Shown: positions 7,467 to 16,151, counted from the stretch's first letter. The stretch is DNA of 64,000 nt from VRUE01 sp963697915 (GCA_963697915.1 OY969103.1:1612001-1676000), one strand, 5' to 3'. A program made the numbers and translations. Notes: generated by a model from the letters alone, not told the origin.

Positions 7467-8234
7467 GTGTACAGGATGATCATCCGCAAGACCCCGGAGC
7501 AGGTCGACAAGATGGCTGCTTCCGGCCAGGTCCTGGTCCGCTGCCTGCGGATGCTCGCCAGCAAGGCACGGGCCGGGGTGACGACCAAAGAGCTCGACCG
7601 CGCGGCGGAGAAGTTCATCCGCTCCCAAGGTGCCGAGCCGGCCTTCAAGGGCTACCGTGGCTTTCCGGGCTCGATCTGCGCCTCGCCCAACTCGATGGTC
7701 GTGCACGGGATCCCCGGGCCCTACGAGTTGAAGCGCGGCGACGTGCTCTCGATCGACGTCGGCGTGATCAAGGACGGCTGGGTCTCCGACGCGGCGATCA
7801 CGGTGCCGATCGGCTCCGTCTCCCCCGAGGCGGTGAAGCTGCTCGACGTGACCAAGTCGGCGCTCTTCGCCGCGGTCGAGCAGATGCGGCCCGGCAACCA
7901 TCTCGGCGACGTCTCGGCATCGATCCAGCGCACGGTCGAGATCGAGGGCCTCTCGATCATCCGCACCCTGGTCGGGCACGGGATCGGCCGCGAAATGCAC
8001 GAGGACCCGCAGGTGCCCAACTTCGGCGAGCCCGGCCGCGGCCCGCTGCTGGAGGAGGGGACCGTGCTGGCGATCGAGCCGATGGTCAACGCCGGCGGCC
8101 CGCTGGTGCGGATGGGTGACGACGGCTGGGCGGTCTACTCCCAAGACGGCTCCCTGGCCGCCCACTTCGAGTTCACGATCGCCGTCACCGCCGACGGCCC
8201 CCGCATCCTCACCCCCTGGCACGAGGAGGAGTGA
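7467..8234 (+). CDS. map: Methionine aminopeptidase, type I
   Basis: The 255-residue protein removes N-terminal Met from nascent chains. The pita-bread fold and five metal ligands are visible: two Asp in IDVGVIKDGWVSDAAITV, His in GHGIGREMHEDP, Glu in AIEPMV and Glu in HFEFTIAVT. HGIPGP contributes the substrate-site His. The start is GTG at 7467; an ATG three codons later is possible. In most bacteria infA follows map; here there is a 111-base non-coding gap instead. Confidence 0.95.
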   Translation: MYRMIIRKTPEQVDKMAASGQVLVRCLRMLASKARAGVTTKELDRAAEKFIRSQGAEPAFKGYRGFPGSICASPNSMVVHGIPGPYELKRGDVLSIDVGVIKDGWVSDAAITVPIGSVSPEAVKLLDVTKSALFAAVEQMRPGNHLGDVSASIQRTVEIEGLSIIRTLVGHGIGREMHEDPQVPNFGEPGRGPLLEEGTVLAIEPMVNAGGPLVRMGDDGWAVYSQDGSLAAHFEFTIAVTADGPRILTPWHEEE

Positions 8235-8345
8235 GCCGCCTCCCTGCTATCTTTCCTCGTCGGCCCTGAGGGCCGTTTGTACGTGCCCGCTTGCCCGACT
8301 CATGGGGCGGGCGGGAGTCCTGTTTTCGAGACAACCACCGGAGCG
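8235..8345 (+). promoter_or_regulatory. Structured spacer between map and rpmJ, at the expected infA site
   Basis: No infA reading frame is found here. The spacer holds TATCTT at 8248-8253, which could be a -10 box. A short hairpin follows, CGGCCC/GGGCCG at 8261-8266 and 8270-8275, then a T-rich TTTGT. Next come two inverted repeats that cannot both form, GCCCGC/GCGGGC (8285-8290, 8307-8312) and GACTC/GAGTC (8297-8301, 8314-8318), followed by TGTTTT. This could be an internal promoter with an attenuator-like leader, or intrinsic termination after map. It is inference only. Confidence 0.4.
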
Positions 8346-8459
8346 ATGAAGGTCCGAGCTTCCGTAAAACCGATGTGCGAAAAGTGCAAGGTCATCCGCC
8401 GCAACGGCGCGGTCTTGGTGATCTGTCAGAACCCCCGACACAAGCAGCGTCAGGGGTAA
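8346..8459 (+). CDS. rpmJ: 50S ribosomal protein L36, zinc form
   Basis: The 37-residue product is MKVRASVKPMCEKCKVIRRN followed by GAVLVICQNPRHKQRQG. The Cys-x2-Cys ... Cys-x4-His pattern is the zinc ribbon of the C+ form of L36. The ATG at 8346 is preceded by CCGGAG. An upstream GTG-type start at 8277 would add 23 residues unlike L36 and is rejected. It starts the alpha-operon segment rpmJ-rpsM-rpsK-rpsD-rpoA-rplQ. Confidence 0.96.
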   Translation: MKVRASVKPMCEKCKVIRRNGAVLVICQNPRHKQRQG

Positions 8460-8463
8460 CGGC

Positions 8464-8835
8464 GTGGCGCGGATCTCCGGGATCAACCTCCCGGTCAACA
8501 AGCGGGCTGAGATCGGGCTCACTTACATCTTCGGCATCGGTCGCTCGACCGCGAACGAACTTCTCGTTGAGGCCGGCGTCGACCCGAACACGATGGTCAA
8601 GGACCTGACCGAGGACGAGGTAGTGAAGCTGCGCGAGGCGGTCGAGCGGCGCGAGGTCGAGGGCGACCTGCGGCGCGAGCGCTCGCAGGACGTCAAACGG
8701 CTGATGGAGATCGGCTCCTACCGCGGGCTGCGCCACCGTCGTGGCCTGCCGGTCCGCGGCCAGCGAACGAAGACCAACGCGCGCGGCCGCAAGGGCCCGC
8801 GCCGGATGAGCGTCGCCGGCAAGCGCAAGGCATAG
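8464..8835 (+). CDS. rpsM: 30S ribosomal protein S13
   Basis: The 123-residue product has the S13 helix-two-turn-helix (GIGRSTANELLVEAGVDPNT) and the Lys/Arg-rich tail starting RHRRGLPVRGQRTKTNARGR. S13 sits in the 30S head and forms intersubunit bridges with L5 while contacting the P-site tRNA. The start is GTG at 8464, four bases after rpmJ; the N-terminal ARISGINLPVNKRAEIGLTY is conserved. Confidence 0.97.
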   Translation: MARISGINLPVNKRAEIGLTYIFGIGRSTANELLVEAGVDPNTMVKDLTEDEVVKLREAVERREVEGDLRRERSQDVKRLMEIGSYRGLRHRRGLPVRGQRTKTNARGRKGPRRMSVAGKRKA

Positions 8836-8845
8836 GAGAGGACCG

Positions 8846-9247
8846 ATGGCAGCAGCCAAAAAACCGGCCAAAGGGCGCGCCCGGCGCCGCGTCAAAAAGA
8901 ACATCGCCTACGGCCAGGCGCACATCAAGACTTCGTTCAACAACACGATCGTCACCCTGACCGACACCCAGGGCAACGTGATCGCCTGGGAGTCGGCTGG
9001 CTCGGCGGGCTTCAAAGGTTCGCGCAAGTCGACTCCGTTCGCCGCCCAGGTGACCGCCGACGCGGCCGCCAAGAAGGGGATGGAACACGGCCTCGAAAAG
9101 GTCGAGGTCTTCGCCAAGGGCGCCGGCTCCGGCCGCGAGACGGCGATCCGCTCGCTGCAGGCGGCCGGGCTCGACGTGGTCACGGTCAAGGATGTCTCCC
9201 CACAGGCCCACAACGGCTGCCGGCCGAAGAAGCGGAGGAGGGTCTAG
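8846..9247 (+). CDS. rpsK: 30S ribosomal protein S11
   Basis: The 133-residue product has the S11 core HIKTSFNNTIVTLTDTQGNV, WESAGSAGFKGSRKSTPFAA and the conserved end DVSPQAHNGCRPKKRRRV. S11 shapes the 30S platform near the Shine-Dalgarno helix. The start follows an AGGAG-type ribosome-binding site. The TAG at 9245-9247 shares its last base with the rpsD start. Confidence 0.97.
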   Translation: MAAAKKPAKGRARRRVKKNIAYGQAHIKTSFNNTIVTLTDTQGNVIAWESAGSAGFKGSRKSTPFAAQVTADAAAKKGMEHGLEKVEVFAKGAGSGRETAIRSLQAAGLDVVTVKDVSPQAHNGCRPKKRRRV

Positions 9248-9867
9248 TGGCCCGCGACACCGGCGCCCAGTGCAAGCAGTGCCGCCGCGAGGGGCAGAAA
9301 CTCTTCCTCAAGGGCGAGCGCTGCTTCACCGACAAGTGCGGCGTCGAGCGTCGCTCCTACCCGCCCGGCGACCACGGCCGCGGCCGCATGCGGCAGTCCG
9401 AGTACCGCGTGCAGCTGCGCGAGAAGCAGAAGACGCGCCGCTACTACCAGGTGCTCGAGGGCCAGTTCCGCGCCTACTACGAGAAGGCCTCGCGCCAGGA
9501 CGGCGTCACCGGCGAGAACCTCCTGCGCCTGCTCGAGTCCCGCCTCGACAACGTCCTCGTGCGGCTCGGCTTCGCCGCCTCGCGGCGTCAGTCGCGCCAG
9601 CTGATCCGCCACGGGCACTGGCTGGTCAACGGGCGCCGCGTCGACGTTCCCTCCTACCAAGTGCGCCCCGAGGACGTGATCTCGGTCAAAGCCGGCTCGG
9701 CGGCCACCGAGACGATCCGCAAGGCGACTGAACTGGTCTCCACCGTGCCGGCCTGGTTGCAGGCCGACCACGATTCACTCACCGCCAAGGTCCTGCGCTA
9801 CCCGGAGCGCGCCGAGATCTCGGCGCCGGTGCAGGAGCAGCTGATCGTCGAGCTGTACTCCAAGTAG
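9247..9867 (+). CDS. rpsD: 30S ribosomal protein S4, zinc-binding form
   Basis: The 206-residue protein begins ARDTGAQCKQCRREGQKLFL and then has CFTDKCGVERR, giving Cys-x2-Cys ... Cys-x4-Cys, the zinc finger of C+ S4. The S4 RNA-binding domain is at about residues 98-165 (SRLDNVLVRLGFAASRRQSR, LIRHGHWLVNGRRVDVPSY). S4 nucleates assembly of the 16S 5' domain. The GTG start overlaps the rpsK stop by one base. With type-Z S14 and zinc L36, this genome uses zinc versions of at least three small ribosomal proteins. Confidence 0.97.
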   Translation: MARDTGAQCKQCRREGQKLFLKGERCFTDKCGVERRSYPPGDHGRGRMRQSEYRVQLREKQKTRRYYQVLEGQFRAYYEKASRQDGVTGENLLRLLESRLDNVLVRLGFAASRRQSRQLIRHGHWLVNGRRVDVPSYQVRPEDVISVKAGSAATETIRKATELVSTVPAWLQADHDSLTAKVLRYPERAEISAPVQEQLIVELYSK

Positions 9868-9903
9868 TCCGGACTTTCGGAAACACCCATACGCAAGGAA
9901 CTC

Positions 9904-10896
9904 ATGACCACTGACTTTCAGGTCCCTCGTATAACCGCAGAGAAGGCGGATGACCGCCGCGGCACCTTCAACATCGAGCCCCTCGACAAGGGCTTCGGCT
10001 ACACCTTCGGTAACAGCATTCGTCGCGTCCTGCTCTCCTCGCTGGGCGGCGCCGCCGTCACCAGCGTCCGCATCGAGGGCGTCGCGCACGAGTTTTCCAG
10101 CGTGCCGGGGGTCAAGGAGGACGTCACCGACATCATCCTCAACCTGAAGGAGCTCGTCGTCCGCATGCACACCGATGCCGACGAGGTCGAGGCGCCGCTG
10201 GTCGCTACCGGCCCGGGCGAGGTGAAGGCGAAGGACATCGACCTGCCCTCCGGGGTGGAGATCCTCAACCCCGACGCGCCGATCGCGACGCTCGAGAAGA
10301 AAACCAAGCTCGAGGTCTACCTGACGATCGGCCGCGGCCGCGGCTACTCGGCGGCTGAAGAGAACAAGTCCGACGAGCAGCCGATCGGCGTGATCCCGAT
10401 CGACTCGATCTTCTCGCCGATCCGGCGCGCCTCCTACTCGGTGGCCACCGCCCGCGTCGGTCAGCGGACCGACTTCGACAAACTGACCCTGGACCTCGAG
10501 ACCGACGGCTCGATCGAGCCCGCCGCCGCGATGCGCGAGGCCTCCGAGATCCTGATCAAGACGCTGGCGATCTTCACCGACGCCGACCGGGTCGAGGAGC
10601 TGACTTCCCGCGAGGCCGCCGCGCCGCTGCCGCCCGAAGGGCTCGGCGGCTCGAGCGGCATCGGCGACGGGTCCTCGATCGCCGCCAACAACGGGCTCGA
10701 CGAGATCCTGATCGAGGAGCTCGAGCTCGGCGTCCGCTCCTACAACTGCCTCAAGCGGGCCGGCGTGCAGACCGTCGGCGACCTGGTGCGGAAGACCCGC
10801 TCCGAGCTCAACGCGATCCCCAACTTCGGCTCGAAGTCGATCGAGGAAGTAATCGAGACCCTGCAGGCACGCGGCCTCGACCTGTCACAGGACTGA
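9904..10896 (+). CDS. rpoA: RNA polymerase alpha subunit
   Basis: The 330-residue protein has the assembly domain (FNIEPLDKGFGYTFGNSIRR, LLSSLGGAAVTSVRIEGVAH, GVKEDVTDIILNLKEL) and the C-terminal domain after a linker (about residues 258-330, ELELGVRSYNCLKRAGVQTV, LNAIPNFGSKSIEEV). The N-terminal domain dimerises and binds beta and beta'; the C-terminal domain contacts DNA and activators. Length is typical. A 36-base gap separates it from rpsD. Confidence 0.98.
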   Translation: MTTDFQVPRITAEKADDRRGTFNIEPLDKGFGYTFGNSIRRVLLSSLGGAAVTSVRIEGVAHEFSSVPGVKEDVTDIILNLKELVVRMHTDADEVEAPLVATGPGEVKAKDIDLPSGVEILNPDAPIATLEKKTKLEVYLTIGRGRGYSAAEENKSDEQPIGVIPIDSIFSPIRRASYSVATARVGQRTDFDKLTLDLETDGSIEPAAAMREASEILIKTLAIFTDADRVEELTSREAAAPLPPEGLGGSSGIGDGSSIAANNGLDEILIEELELGVRSYNCLKRAGVQTVGDLVRKTRSELNAIPNFGSKSIEEVIETLQARGLDLSQD

Positions 10897-10928
10897 GGAC
10901 GCGGGCGGAACGGAGAACAGGGAGCACG

Positions 10929-11282
10929 ATGCGCCACCGCCGGAAACGCAACAAGCTGAGCCGCGACGCGGCTCACCGCGAGGCGCTGCTCGCCAACCTC
11001 TCCAAGCAGCTGATCGAGCACGAGCGGATCAAGACCAGCCAGGCGAAGGCCAAGGCGGTCAAGCCCGAGGTCGAGCAGCTGATCACGCTCGCCAAGCGCG
11101 GCGACCTGCACGCCCGGCGGCAGGCGCTGGCCGCCCTCCACAACGACAAGTTCGTCGTTCACAAGCTGTTCGAGGAGGTCGCGCCGCGCTACACGGAGCG
11201 TCCCGGCGGCTACACGCGGATCGTCAAGCTCGGCCCGCGCCGCTCGGACAGCACCGAGATGGTCTATCTCGAGCTGGTCTAG
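10929..11282 (+). CDS. rplQ: 50S ribosomal protein L17
   Basis: The 117-residue product starts MRHRRKRNKLSRDAAHREAL and continues LLANLSKQLIEHERIKTSQA, the L17 N-terminal motif, ending with GYTRIVKLGPRRSDSTEMVY. L17 lies near the exit tunnel. It is the last gene of the ribosomal cluster; truA follows on the opposite strand, with only seven bases between the stop codons, so any terminator must be bidirectional or lie within coding sequence. Confidence 0.97.
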   Translation: MRHRRKRNKLSRDAAHREALLANLSKQLIEHERIKTSQAKAKAVKPEVEQLITLAKRGDLHARRQALAALHNDKFVVHKLFEEVAPRYTERPGGYTRIVKLGPRRSDSTEMVYLELV

Positions 11283-11289
11283 CAGCTCT

Positions 11290-12021
11290 CTAGTAGCTGA
11301 CCGACTCGAGGTAGAGGCCGTGCGGCGGCGCCGTGTCGCCCGCCTCGTCGCGTGGGGCGCCCGCCAGCAGTTCGCGGAAGCTCTGCGGGGTTCTGCGCCC
11401 CCCGGATGCCTCCAGCATCGTGCCGACCAGGACGCGGACCATGTTGCGCATGAAGGCATCGGCGGTGATGCGGAAGGCAAGGACGTCGTCGTCCACCGTC
11501 CAGCCGGCGGCGAGGACGTCGCGCTCGAAGCGGACGTGGTCGTTCTGGGTCGGGGTGAAGGCGGTGAAGTCATGCGTGCCGACCAGCGCCGCGGCGCAGG
11601 CGTCGAGTGCGTCGCGGTCAATCCGGTGCGGCCACCAGAGGGCGCGGCCGCGCTCGAAGGGGTTGGGCGCCGAGCGTGCCAGCACCCGGTAGAGGTAGCT
11701 GCGCGAGCGGGCGTCGCGACGGGCGTCGAAGCCTTCGGCGGCGGCGCTGACCGCGGTCACCGCGAGGTCGTCGGGGCCGACCCCGTTCAGCCGCCGGGCG
11801 AGGTCCTCGCGCAGCTCGGCGCCGGTCTCGAAGCTCGCCACCTGGCCGAGGGCGTGGACGCCTGCATCGGTGCGCCCGGCGACGGTCAGCCGCACCTCCT
11901 CGCGCAGCACCGTCGCCAGCGCCGACTCGAGCTCCCCCTGCACGGTCCGCAGCCCCGGCTGGGCGGCCCAGCCGCGGAATCCGGCCCCGTCGTAGGAGAT
12001 GTCCAGGCGCACCGTGGTCAT
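11290..12021 (-). CDS. truA: tRNA pseudouridine synthase A
   Basis: The 243-residue enzyme makes pseudouridine at positions 38-40 of tRNA anticodon arms. The catalytic Asp is in GRTDAGVHALGQVASFE; other TruA motifs are LDISYDGAGFRGWAAQPGLR, TFTAFTPTQNDHVR-like residues and FMRNMVRVLVGTMLEA. The ATG at 12021 is chosen because the protein then begins MTTVRLDISYDG; the open frame runs much further upstream but antisense to surE. A CATACT box lies seven bases before the start on this strand. truA commonly follows rplQ but in the same direction; here it is inverted and divergent from surE. Confidence 0.95.
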   Translation of the reverse strand: MTTVRLDISYDGAGFRGWAAQPGLRTVQGELESALATVLREEVRLTVAGRTDAGVHALGQVASFETGAELREDLARRLNGVGPDDLAVTAVSAAAEGFDARRDARSRSYLYRVLARSAPNPFERGRALWWPHRIDRDALDACAAALVGTHDFTAFTPTQNDHVRFERDVLAAGWTVDDDVLAFRITADAFMRNMVRVLVGTMLEASGGRRTPQSFRELLAGAPRDEAGDTAPPHGLYLESVSY

Positions 12022-12050
12022 GGGCGGCAGTATGCCCGCAGGCGGGACAC

Positions 12051-12064
12051 CTAGAATCGCTGGC
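12051..12064 (+). promoter_or_regulatory. Leaderless promoter of surE
   Basis: TAGAAT at 12052-12057 is followed by seven bases and then the GTG start at 12065. The spacing places transcription initiation at or next to the start codon. It opposes a CATACT box for truA at 12029-12034. Confidence 0.6.
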
Positions 12065-12877
12065 GTGCGAGTCCTCCTGACCAACGACGACGGCATCGCC
12101 GCCCCCGGCCTGCAGGCGGCGCGGCGCGCCCTGCGCGAGGTCGACGGGGTCGAGGTCGACGTGATCGCGCCCGACTCGAACCGCAGCGCCACCGCGCGCA
12201 GCATCACCACCCGCTCGCCGCTGAGCATCGAGGAGGTCGAGTTCGGCGACGGTGACCGCGGCTTCGCGACCGACGGCACCCCGGTCGACTGCGTCCGCTT
12301 CGCCCACCTGGGCTTGGTCGGGCGCCGGCCCGACCTGATCGTCTCCGGCATCAACCACGGCGCCAACCTCGGCGACGACATCACCTACTCGGGCACGGTC
12401 GCCGCCGCCTTCGAGGGAATCGTCCTCGGCATCCCGGCGGTCGCCGTCTCCCAGCAGTCCTCGGGCGGCGGCATGGGCTACGTCAGCGGCCAGTTCGACT
12501 TCACCGTCGCCGCCGCCTTCATCGCCCAGATGGTCGCCGAGCTGCGCAGCGAGGCGATGCCGGAGGCGACCCTGATCAACGTCAACTGCCCCGCCGGCGA
12601 GCCCAACGGGGTCGAGGTGACCAAGCTCGGCAAACGGCTCTACAACGACGAGCTGAAGCTGGTCTCCGAGGACGGGAAAGGTCGCCGCCACTACGAGATC
12701 TACGGCTGGAAGCCCGGCTACGAAGAGGTCGAGGGCACCGACCTGATGGCGATCGCGGCGGGCCGGATCGCGGTCACGCCGATCCACTTCGACCTCACCG
12801 ACCACGGCGGCCTGGAGCGGCTGCGCGGTTGGCGCTTCGCCGAGATGCTGGCCGCTTGCTCCCTCTCCTCGGTGTGA
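12065..12877 (+). CDS. surE: 5'/3'-nucleotidase SurE
   Basis: The 270-residue protein starts VRVLLTNDDGIAAPGLQAAR; the Asp pair in TNDDG, Ser in PDSNRSATARSITT and Asn in SGINHGANLGDDITYSGT are the metal- and phosphate-binding residues of SurE. It removes phosphate from nucleoside monophosphates and short polyphosphates. The GTG at 12065 is preferred over an in-frame ATG at 11999 because the family starts directly with this beta strand and a TAGAAT box sits seven bases upstream. The stop overlaps the ligA start (GTGA). Confidence 0.95.
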   Translation: MRVLLTNDDGIAAPGLQAARRALREVDGVEVDVIAPDSNRSATARSITTRSPLSIEEVEFGDGDRGFATDGTPVDCVRFAHLGLVGRRPDLIVSGINHGANLGDDITYSGTVAAAFEGIVLGIPAVAVSQQSSGGGMGYVSGQFDFTVAAAFIAQMVAELRSEAMPEATLINVNCPAGEPNGVEVTKLGKRLYNDELKLVSEDGKGRRHYEIYGWKPGYEEVEGTDLMAIAAGRIAVTPIHFDLTDHGGLERLRGWRFAEMLAACSLSSV

Positions 12878-14907
12878 GCGCCACCGCCGACGCTAAGCGG
12901 GCGGAGGAGCTGCGCCGCGAGCTTGCCCGCCACAACCGCCAGTACTACGTCCTCGACGACCCGCTGATCGGCGACGACGAGTACGACGCGCTGCTCGACG
13001 AGCTGCGCCTGATCGAGGCCGAGAACCCAGAGCTGCAAACGTCCGACTCGCCGACCCAGCGGGTCGGCGCGGCGCCGCTGGACCGCTTCGAGCCCGCCCC
13101 CCACCACGAGGCGATGCTCTCGCTCGGCAACGCCCGCAACGAGGAGGAGCTGCGCGCCTGGGAGAACCGGCTCGCCAACTACCTGAAGCGGCTCGACATC
13201 ACCGCCTCCCAGTTCAGCTACACGACCGAGCCGAAGATCGACGGGCTGGCGATCACCCTCACCTACGAGGACGGGGTCCTGGTCCGCGGCGCCACCCGCG
13301 GCGACGGCCAGGTCGGCGAGGACGTGACCCAGAACCTGCGCACGATCGGCTCGGTGCCGCTGCGGATCCCGAACGCGCCGGAGCTGATCGAAGTCCGTGG
13401 CGAGGCCTACCTGCCGATCGCCGCCTTCAAAGCGCTGAACGAACGGCGGGCCGAAAACGAGGAACCGACCTTCGCCAACCCACGCAACTCGGCCGCCGGC
13501 TCGATCCGCCAGCTCGACCCGGCGCTGGCCGCCGAACGGCCGCTCTCGACCTGGATCTACGGGATCGGGGCGGTGCGCGGCCTCGACCTCGCGACCCACA
13601 TGGACGAGATCGAGTGGCTGGCGGAGCGCGGCTTCAAGGTCAACCCCGACACCGCGCATCACGAGGGCGTCGAGGGGGTCGTGACGCGCTGCCACTGGTG
13701 GGAGGGCCGGCGCGAGCAGCTCGACTACGAGATCGACGGCGTCGTCGTCAAGGTCGACGAGCGCGCCCTCTGGCGCGAGCTCGGCGTGGTCGGCCGCGAG
13801 CCGCGCTGGGCGATCGCCTGGAAGTTCCCGCCGACGACCGCGACGACGACGATGCACAAGGTCGTCTGGAACGTCGGGCGCACCGGCCACCTGGTCCCCT
13901 TCGCGATGCTGGAGCCGGTCCACGTCGGCGGCGTCACGGTCAGTACCGCGACCCTGCACAACGAGGAGGACCTCGAACGCAAGGACGTGCGGGTCGGCGA
14001 CGAGGTCGTGGTGATGCGAGCTGGCGACGTGATCCCGCAGGTGGTCTCGCCGAAACTGCCGCGCAAGAACCCCCGCGCCCGTAAGCCGAAGCCGCCGCTG
14101 AAATGCCCCGCTTGCGGGACGCCAACCGAGAAGCGCGACGGCGTCTTCACGATCTGCCCGAACCGCGCCGGCTGCCCCGGCCAGGCCTCCCAGCACGTCA
14201 AGCACTTCGTCAGCAAGGGCGCGATGGACATCGAGGGGCTGGGCGAAGAGCTGGCCCTGAACATGCTGAGCCAGGGGGTGATCGAGGACGTCGCGGACAT
14301 CTACGACCTGCGCGAGGAGACCCTGATCGGGCGCAAGGTCGGCAAGAAGAGCTTCAAGGAGAAGTCGGCGCACAGCCTCGTCGCGGCGATCGAGGCCTCC
14401 CGGCAGCGCCCGTTCAAGCGCGTCCTCTACGCGCTCGGGCTGCCGGGGGTCGGTTACGTCACCGCCGAGGCGCTGGCCGACCACTTCGGCTCGATCGACG
14501 CCCTGCACGAGGCTGACCCCGAGCTGATCGAGGAGGTCGAGGGGGTGGGCGCGATCATGGCCGTGCAGATCGCCGAGTCGCTCGCCGACGAGCCGACCTG
14601 GGCGCTGGTCGAGAAGCTGCGCGCGAAGGGCCTGCGGCTCGAGGCCGAGGAGTCCGAAAGGCGCGCCACGGGGGGCCCGCTCGAAGGCAAGACGGTGGTG
14701 CTCACCGGCACCCTGCCGGAGCTGACTCGCGAGGAGGCGGGCGCCCTGGTCAAGGCGGCGGGGGGCAAGGTGGTCAACTCGGTCTCGAAGAAGACCGACT
14801 ACGTCGTCGCCGGCGAGAGCCCCGGCTCGAAGCTGGCCAAAGCGGAGAAACTCGGCACCGAGGTCCTCGACGAAGAGGGCCTGCGCCGGGTCCTGGCCCC
14901 TCAGTAG
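12874..14907 (+). CDS. ligA: NAD-dependent DNA ligase
   Basis: The 677-residue enzyme seals nicks in replication and repair using NAD+. Domains in order: Ia (about 1-70, ELARHNRQYYVLDDPLIGDD), adenylation domain with the catalytic Lys at residue 121 in EPKIDGLAITLTYEDGVLVR, OB fold, a four-cysteine zinc finger (CPACGTP ... CPNRAGCPG, ~410-435), helix-hairpin-helix domain (~440-580), and C-terminal BRCT (~595-677, GKTVVLTGTLPELTREEA). GTG at 12874 is favoured because it overlaps the surE stop; a GTG/ATG-type start at 12829 would lie within surE. The 3' end overlaps the opposite-strand carboxypeptidase gene by seven bases. Confidence 0.97.
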   Translation: MSATADAKRAEELRRELARHNRQYYVLDDPLIGDDEYDALLDELRLIEAENPELQTSDSPTQRVGAAPLDRFEPAPHHEAMLSLGNARNEEELRAWENRLANYLKRLDITASQFSYTTEPKIDGLAITLTYEDGVLVRGATRGDGQVGEDVTQNLRTIGSVPLRIPNAPELIEVRGEAYLPIAAFKALNERRAENEEPTFANPRNSAAGSIRQLDPALAAERPLSTWIYGIGAVRGLDLATHMDEIEWLAERGFKVNPDTAHHEGVEGVVTRCHWWEGRREQLDYEIDGVVVKVDERALWRELGVVGREPRWAIAWKFPPTTATTTMHKVVWNVGRTGHLVPFAMLEPVHVGGVTVSTATLHNEEDLERKDVRVGDEVVVMRAGDVIPQVVSPKLPRKNPRARKPKPPLKCPACGTPTEKRDGVFTICPNRAGCPGQASQHVKHFVSKGAMDIEGLGEELALNMLSQGVIEDVADIYDLREETLIGRKVGKKSFKEKSAHSLVAAIEASRQRPFKRVLYALGLPGVGYVTAEALADHFGSIDALHEADPELIEEVEGVGAIMAVQIAESLADEPTWALVEKLRAKGLRLEAEESERRATGGPLEGKTVVLTGTLPELTREEAGALVKAAGGKVVNSVSKKTDYVVAGESPGSKLAKAEKLGTEVLDEEGLRRVLAPQ

Positions 14908-16130
14908 GAGGCGATCGCGGCGGCGATCTTGTCCTGCGTGTAATGGGCGAGGCCGAGGTCGCGGACGCCGCCCATCAGGACCGAGAAGACCATCACCCGG
15001 CCGCTGCGGTTGAAGCAGAAGCCCGAGAGGGCGCTGACCCCGGTCAGGGTGCCGGTCTTGGTCCGGCAGCGGCCCTCGGCGGCGGTGCCGTCGGTGCGCG
15101 AGGTGACCGTCCCCTCGCGGCCGGTCAGGGCGAGGCCCTGGATGTACTCGTCGGCGAACTCGCCGGCGCGCATCGCCAGCAGCAGCTTGACGACCTGGGC
15201 GGGCGAGGCGCGGTTGGAGCGGGTCAGCCCCGAGCCGTCGACGGCGTGCACGGCCGTGCCCTGGGCGCGGGCGTAGCGCTCGACGACCGTCGCCCCGGCG
15301 CCGGTCGTGCCGGCGCCGCCGAAGTGGGCGCCGAGCAGCTTGATCAGCATCTCGGCGTAGAAGTTGTTGGAGGGGACGTTGGTCTGCTCGGCGAGCTGCT
15401 CCATGGTCGGCGAGAGGACGGTGGCGAGCGTTTCGGCGGCGTCCGGCGCCGGCGCCAGCGCGGTCCTGGTCGGCACCGCGATCCCCGCCCCGCGCAGCCC
15501 CCGGGCCAGCTTGGCGGCGGCGATCTTGGCCGGGTCGGTGGCGAAGCCGCTGCCGTTCGAGTCGCGGTAGCCGGAGTTGAAGGCGAGGCCGGAGAGCGGC
15601 CCGATGTAGGGGCTCGCCGCGTAGCCGGAGTCGGCGACGCCGCGCAGGTGGTCGAAGACGCTGTCGTCGGCGTAGAGGCGCCCGGTGACGGAGCGCAGGC
15701 CGGCGGCGCGCGCCTGGCGCCGGAGCTCGAAGAGGTCGGTCCCGATGCCGAGGAAGCGGTTGTAGAAGGCGGGGGAGCCGAGCGCCGGGTCGCCGCCGCC
15801 CTGCAGGTAGAGGCTGCCGCGCAGGACGCCGTTCTCGTCGACCTTGCCGTCGGCGAGCAGGCGGGTGGCGATCCGGTATTCGGGCCCGAAGCGGCCGAGC
15901 GCGGCGGCGGTCGTGAACAGCTTCGTGTTCGAGGCCAGCGGCCGTGCCCGCCGCGGCGCCCGGGCGCAGACGATCCTGCCGGTTTCGGCGTCGGCGACGA
16001 GCAGGCCGCTGGCGCCACCGCCGCCGAGCAGCAGCTGCTGGCGCATTCCCTCGCAGCTCGGGCTGGCGCCGTTGGCGGCGGCCGGCAGGAGGAGCGCGAG
16101 GAGCACGGCAAACGTAAGGGCCAGCCTCAT
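14901..16130 (-). CDS. dacB: D-alanyl-D-alanine carboxypeptidase, PBP4/DacB family
   Basis: The 409-residue protein has an N-terminal signal peptide (MRLALTFAVLLALLLPAAAN, cleavage near AANGA) and the three penicillin-binding motifs of a class C PBP: SxxK in ASNTKLFTTAAAL, SxN in PSNNFYAEML, and KTG in CRTKTGTLTGVSALSGFC. It trims peptidoglycan cross-links or stem peptides outside the membrane. The frame is open far upstream, but family start, signal peptide and the nearby promoter fix the ATG at 16130. It diverges from the patatin gene over a shared -10 region and converges on ligA. Confidence 0.92.
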   Translation of the reverse strand: MRLALTFAVLLALLLPAAANGASPSCEGMRQQLLLGGGGASGLLVADAETGRIVCARAPRRARPLASNTKLFTTAAALGRFGPEYRIATRLLADGKVDENGVLRGSLYLQGGGDPALGSPAFYNRFLGIGTDLFELRRQARAAGLRSVTGRLYADDSVFDHLRGVADSGYAASPYIGPLSGLAFNSGYRDSNGSGFATDPAKIAAAKLARGLRGAGIAVPTRTALAPAPDAAETLATVLSPTMEQLAEQTNVPSNNFYAEMLIKLLGAHFGGAGTTGAGATVVERYARAQGTAVHAVDGSGLTRSNRASPAQVVKLLLAMRAGEFADEYIQGLALTGREGTVTSRTDGTAAEGRCRTKTGTLTGVSALSGFCFNRSGRVMVFSVLMGGVRDLGLAHYTQDKIAAAIASY

Positions 16131-16136
16131 CTCCTG

Positions 16137-16143
16137 AGATAAT
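16137..16143. promoter_or_regulatory. Overlapping divergent -10 boxes (dacB / patatin)
   Basis: AGATAAT reads forward as GATAAT (16138-16143), eight bases before the patatin ATG at 16152. It reads backward as TTATCT (16142-16137), six bases before the dacB ATG at 16130. The two hexamers share five bases. With 21 bases between the start codons there is no room for leaders. Confidence 0.55.
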
Positions 16144-16151
16144 GCATGTTT

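Noticed and set aside
12718..14508. A 596-residue minus-strand frame opposite ligA
   Set aside because: It is a shadow of ligA; the composition is non-specific and ligA is unquestionable.
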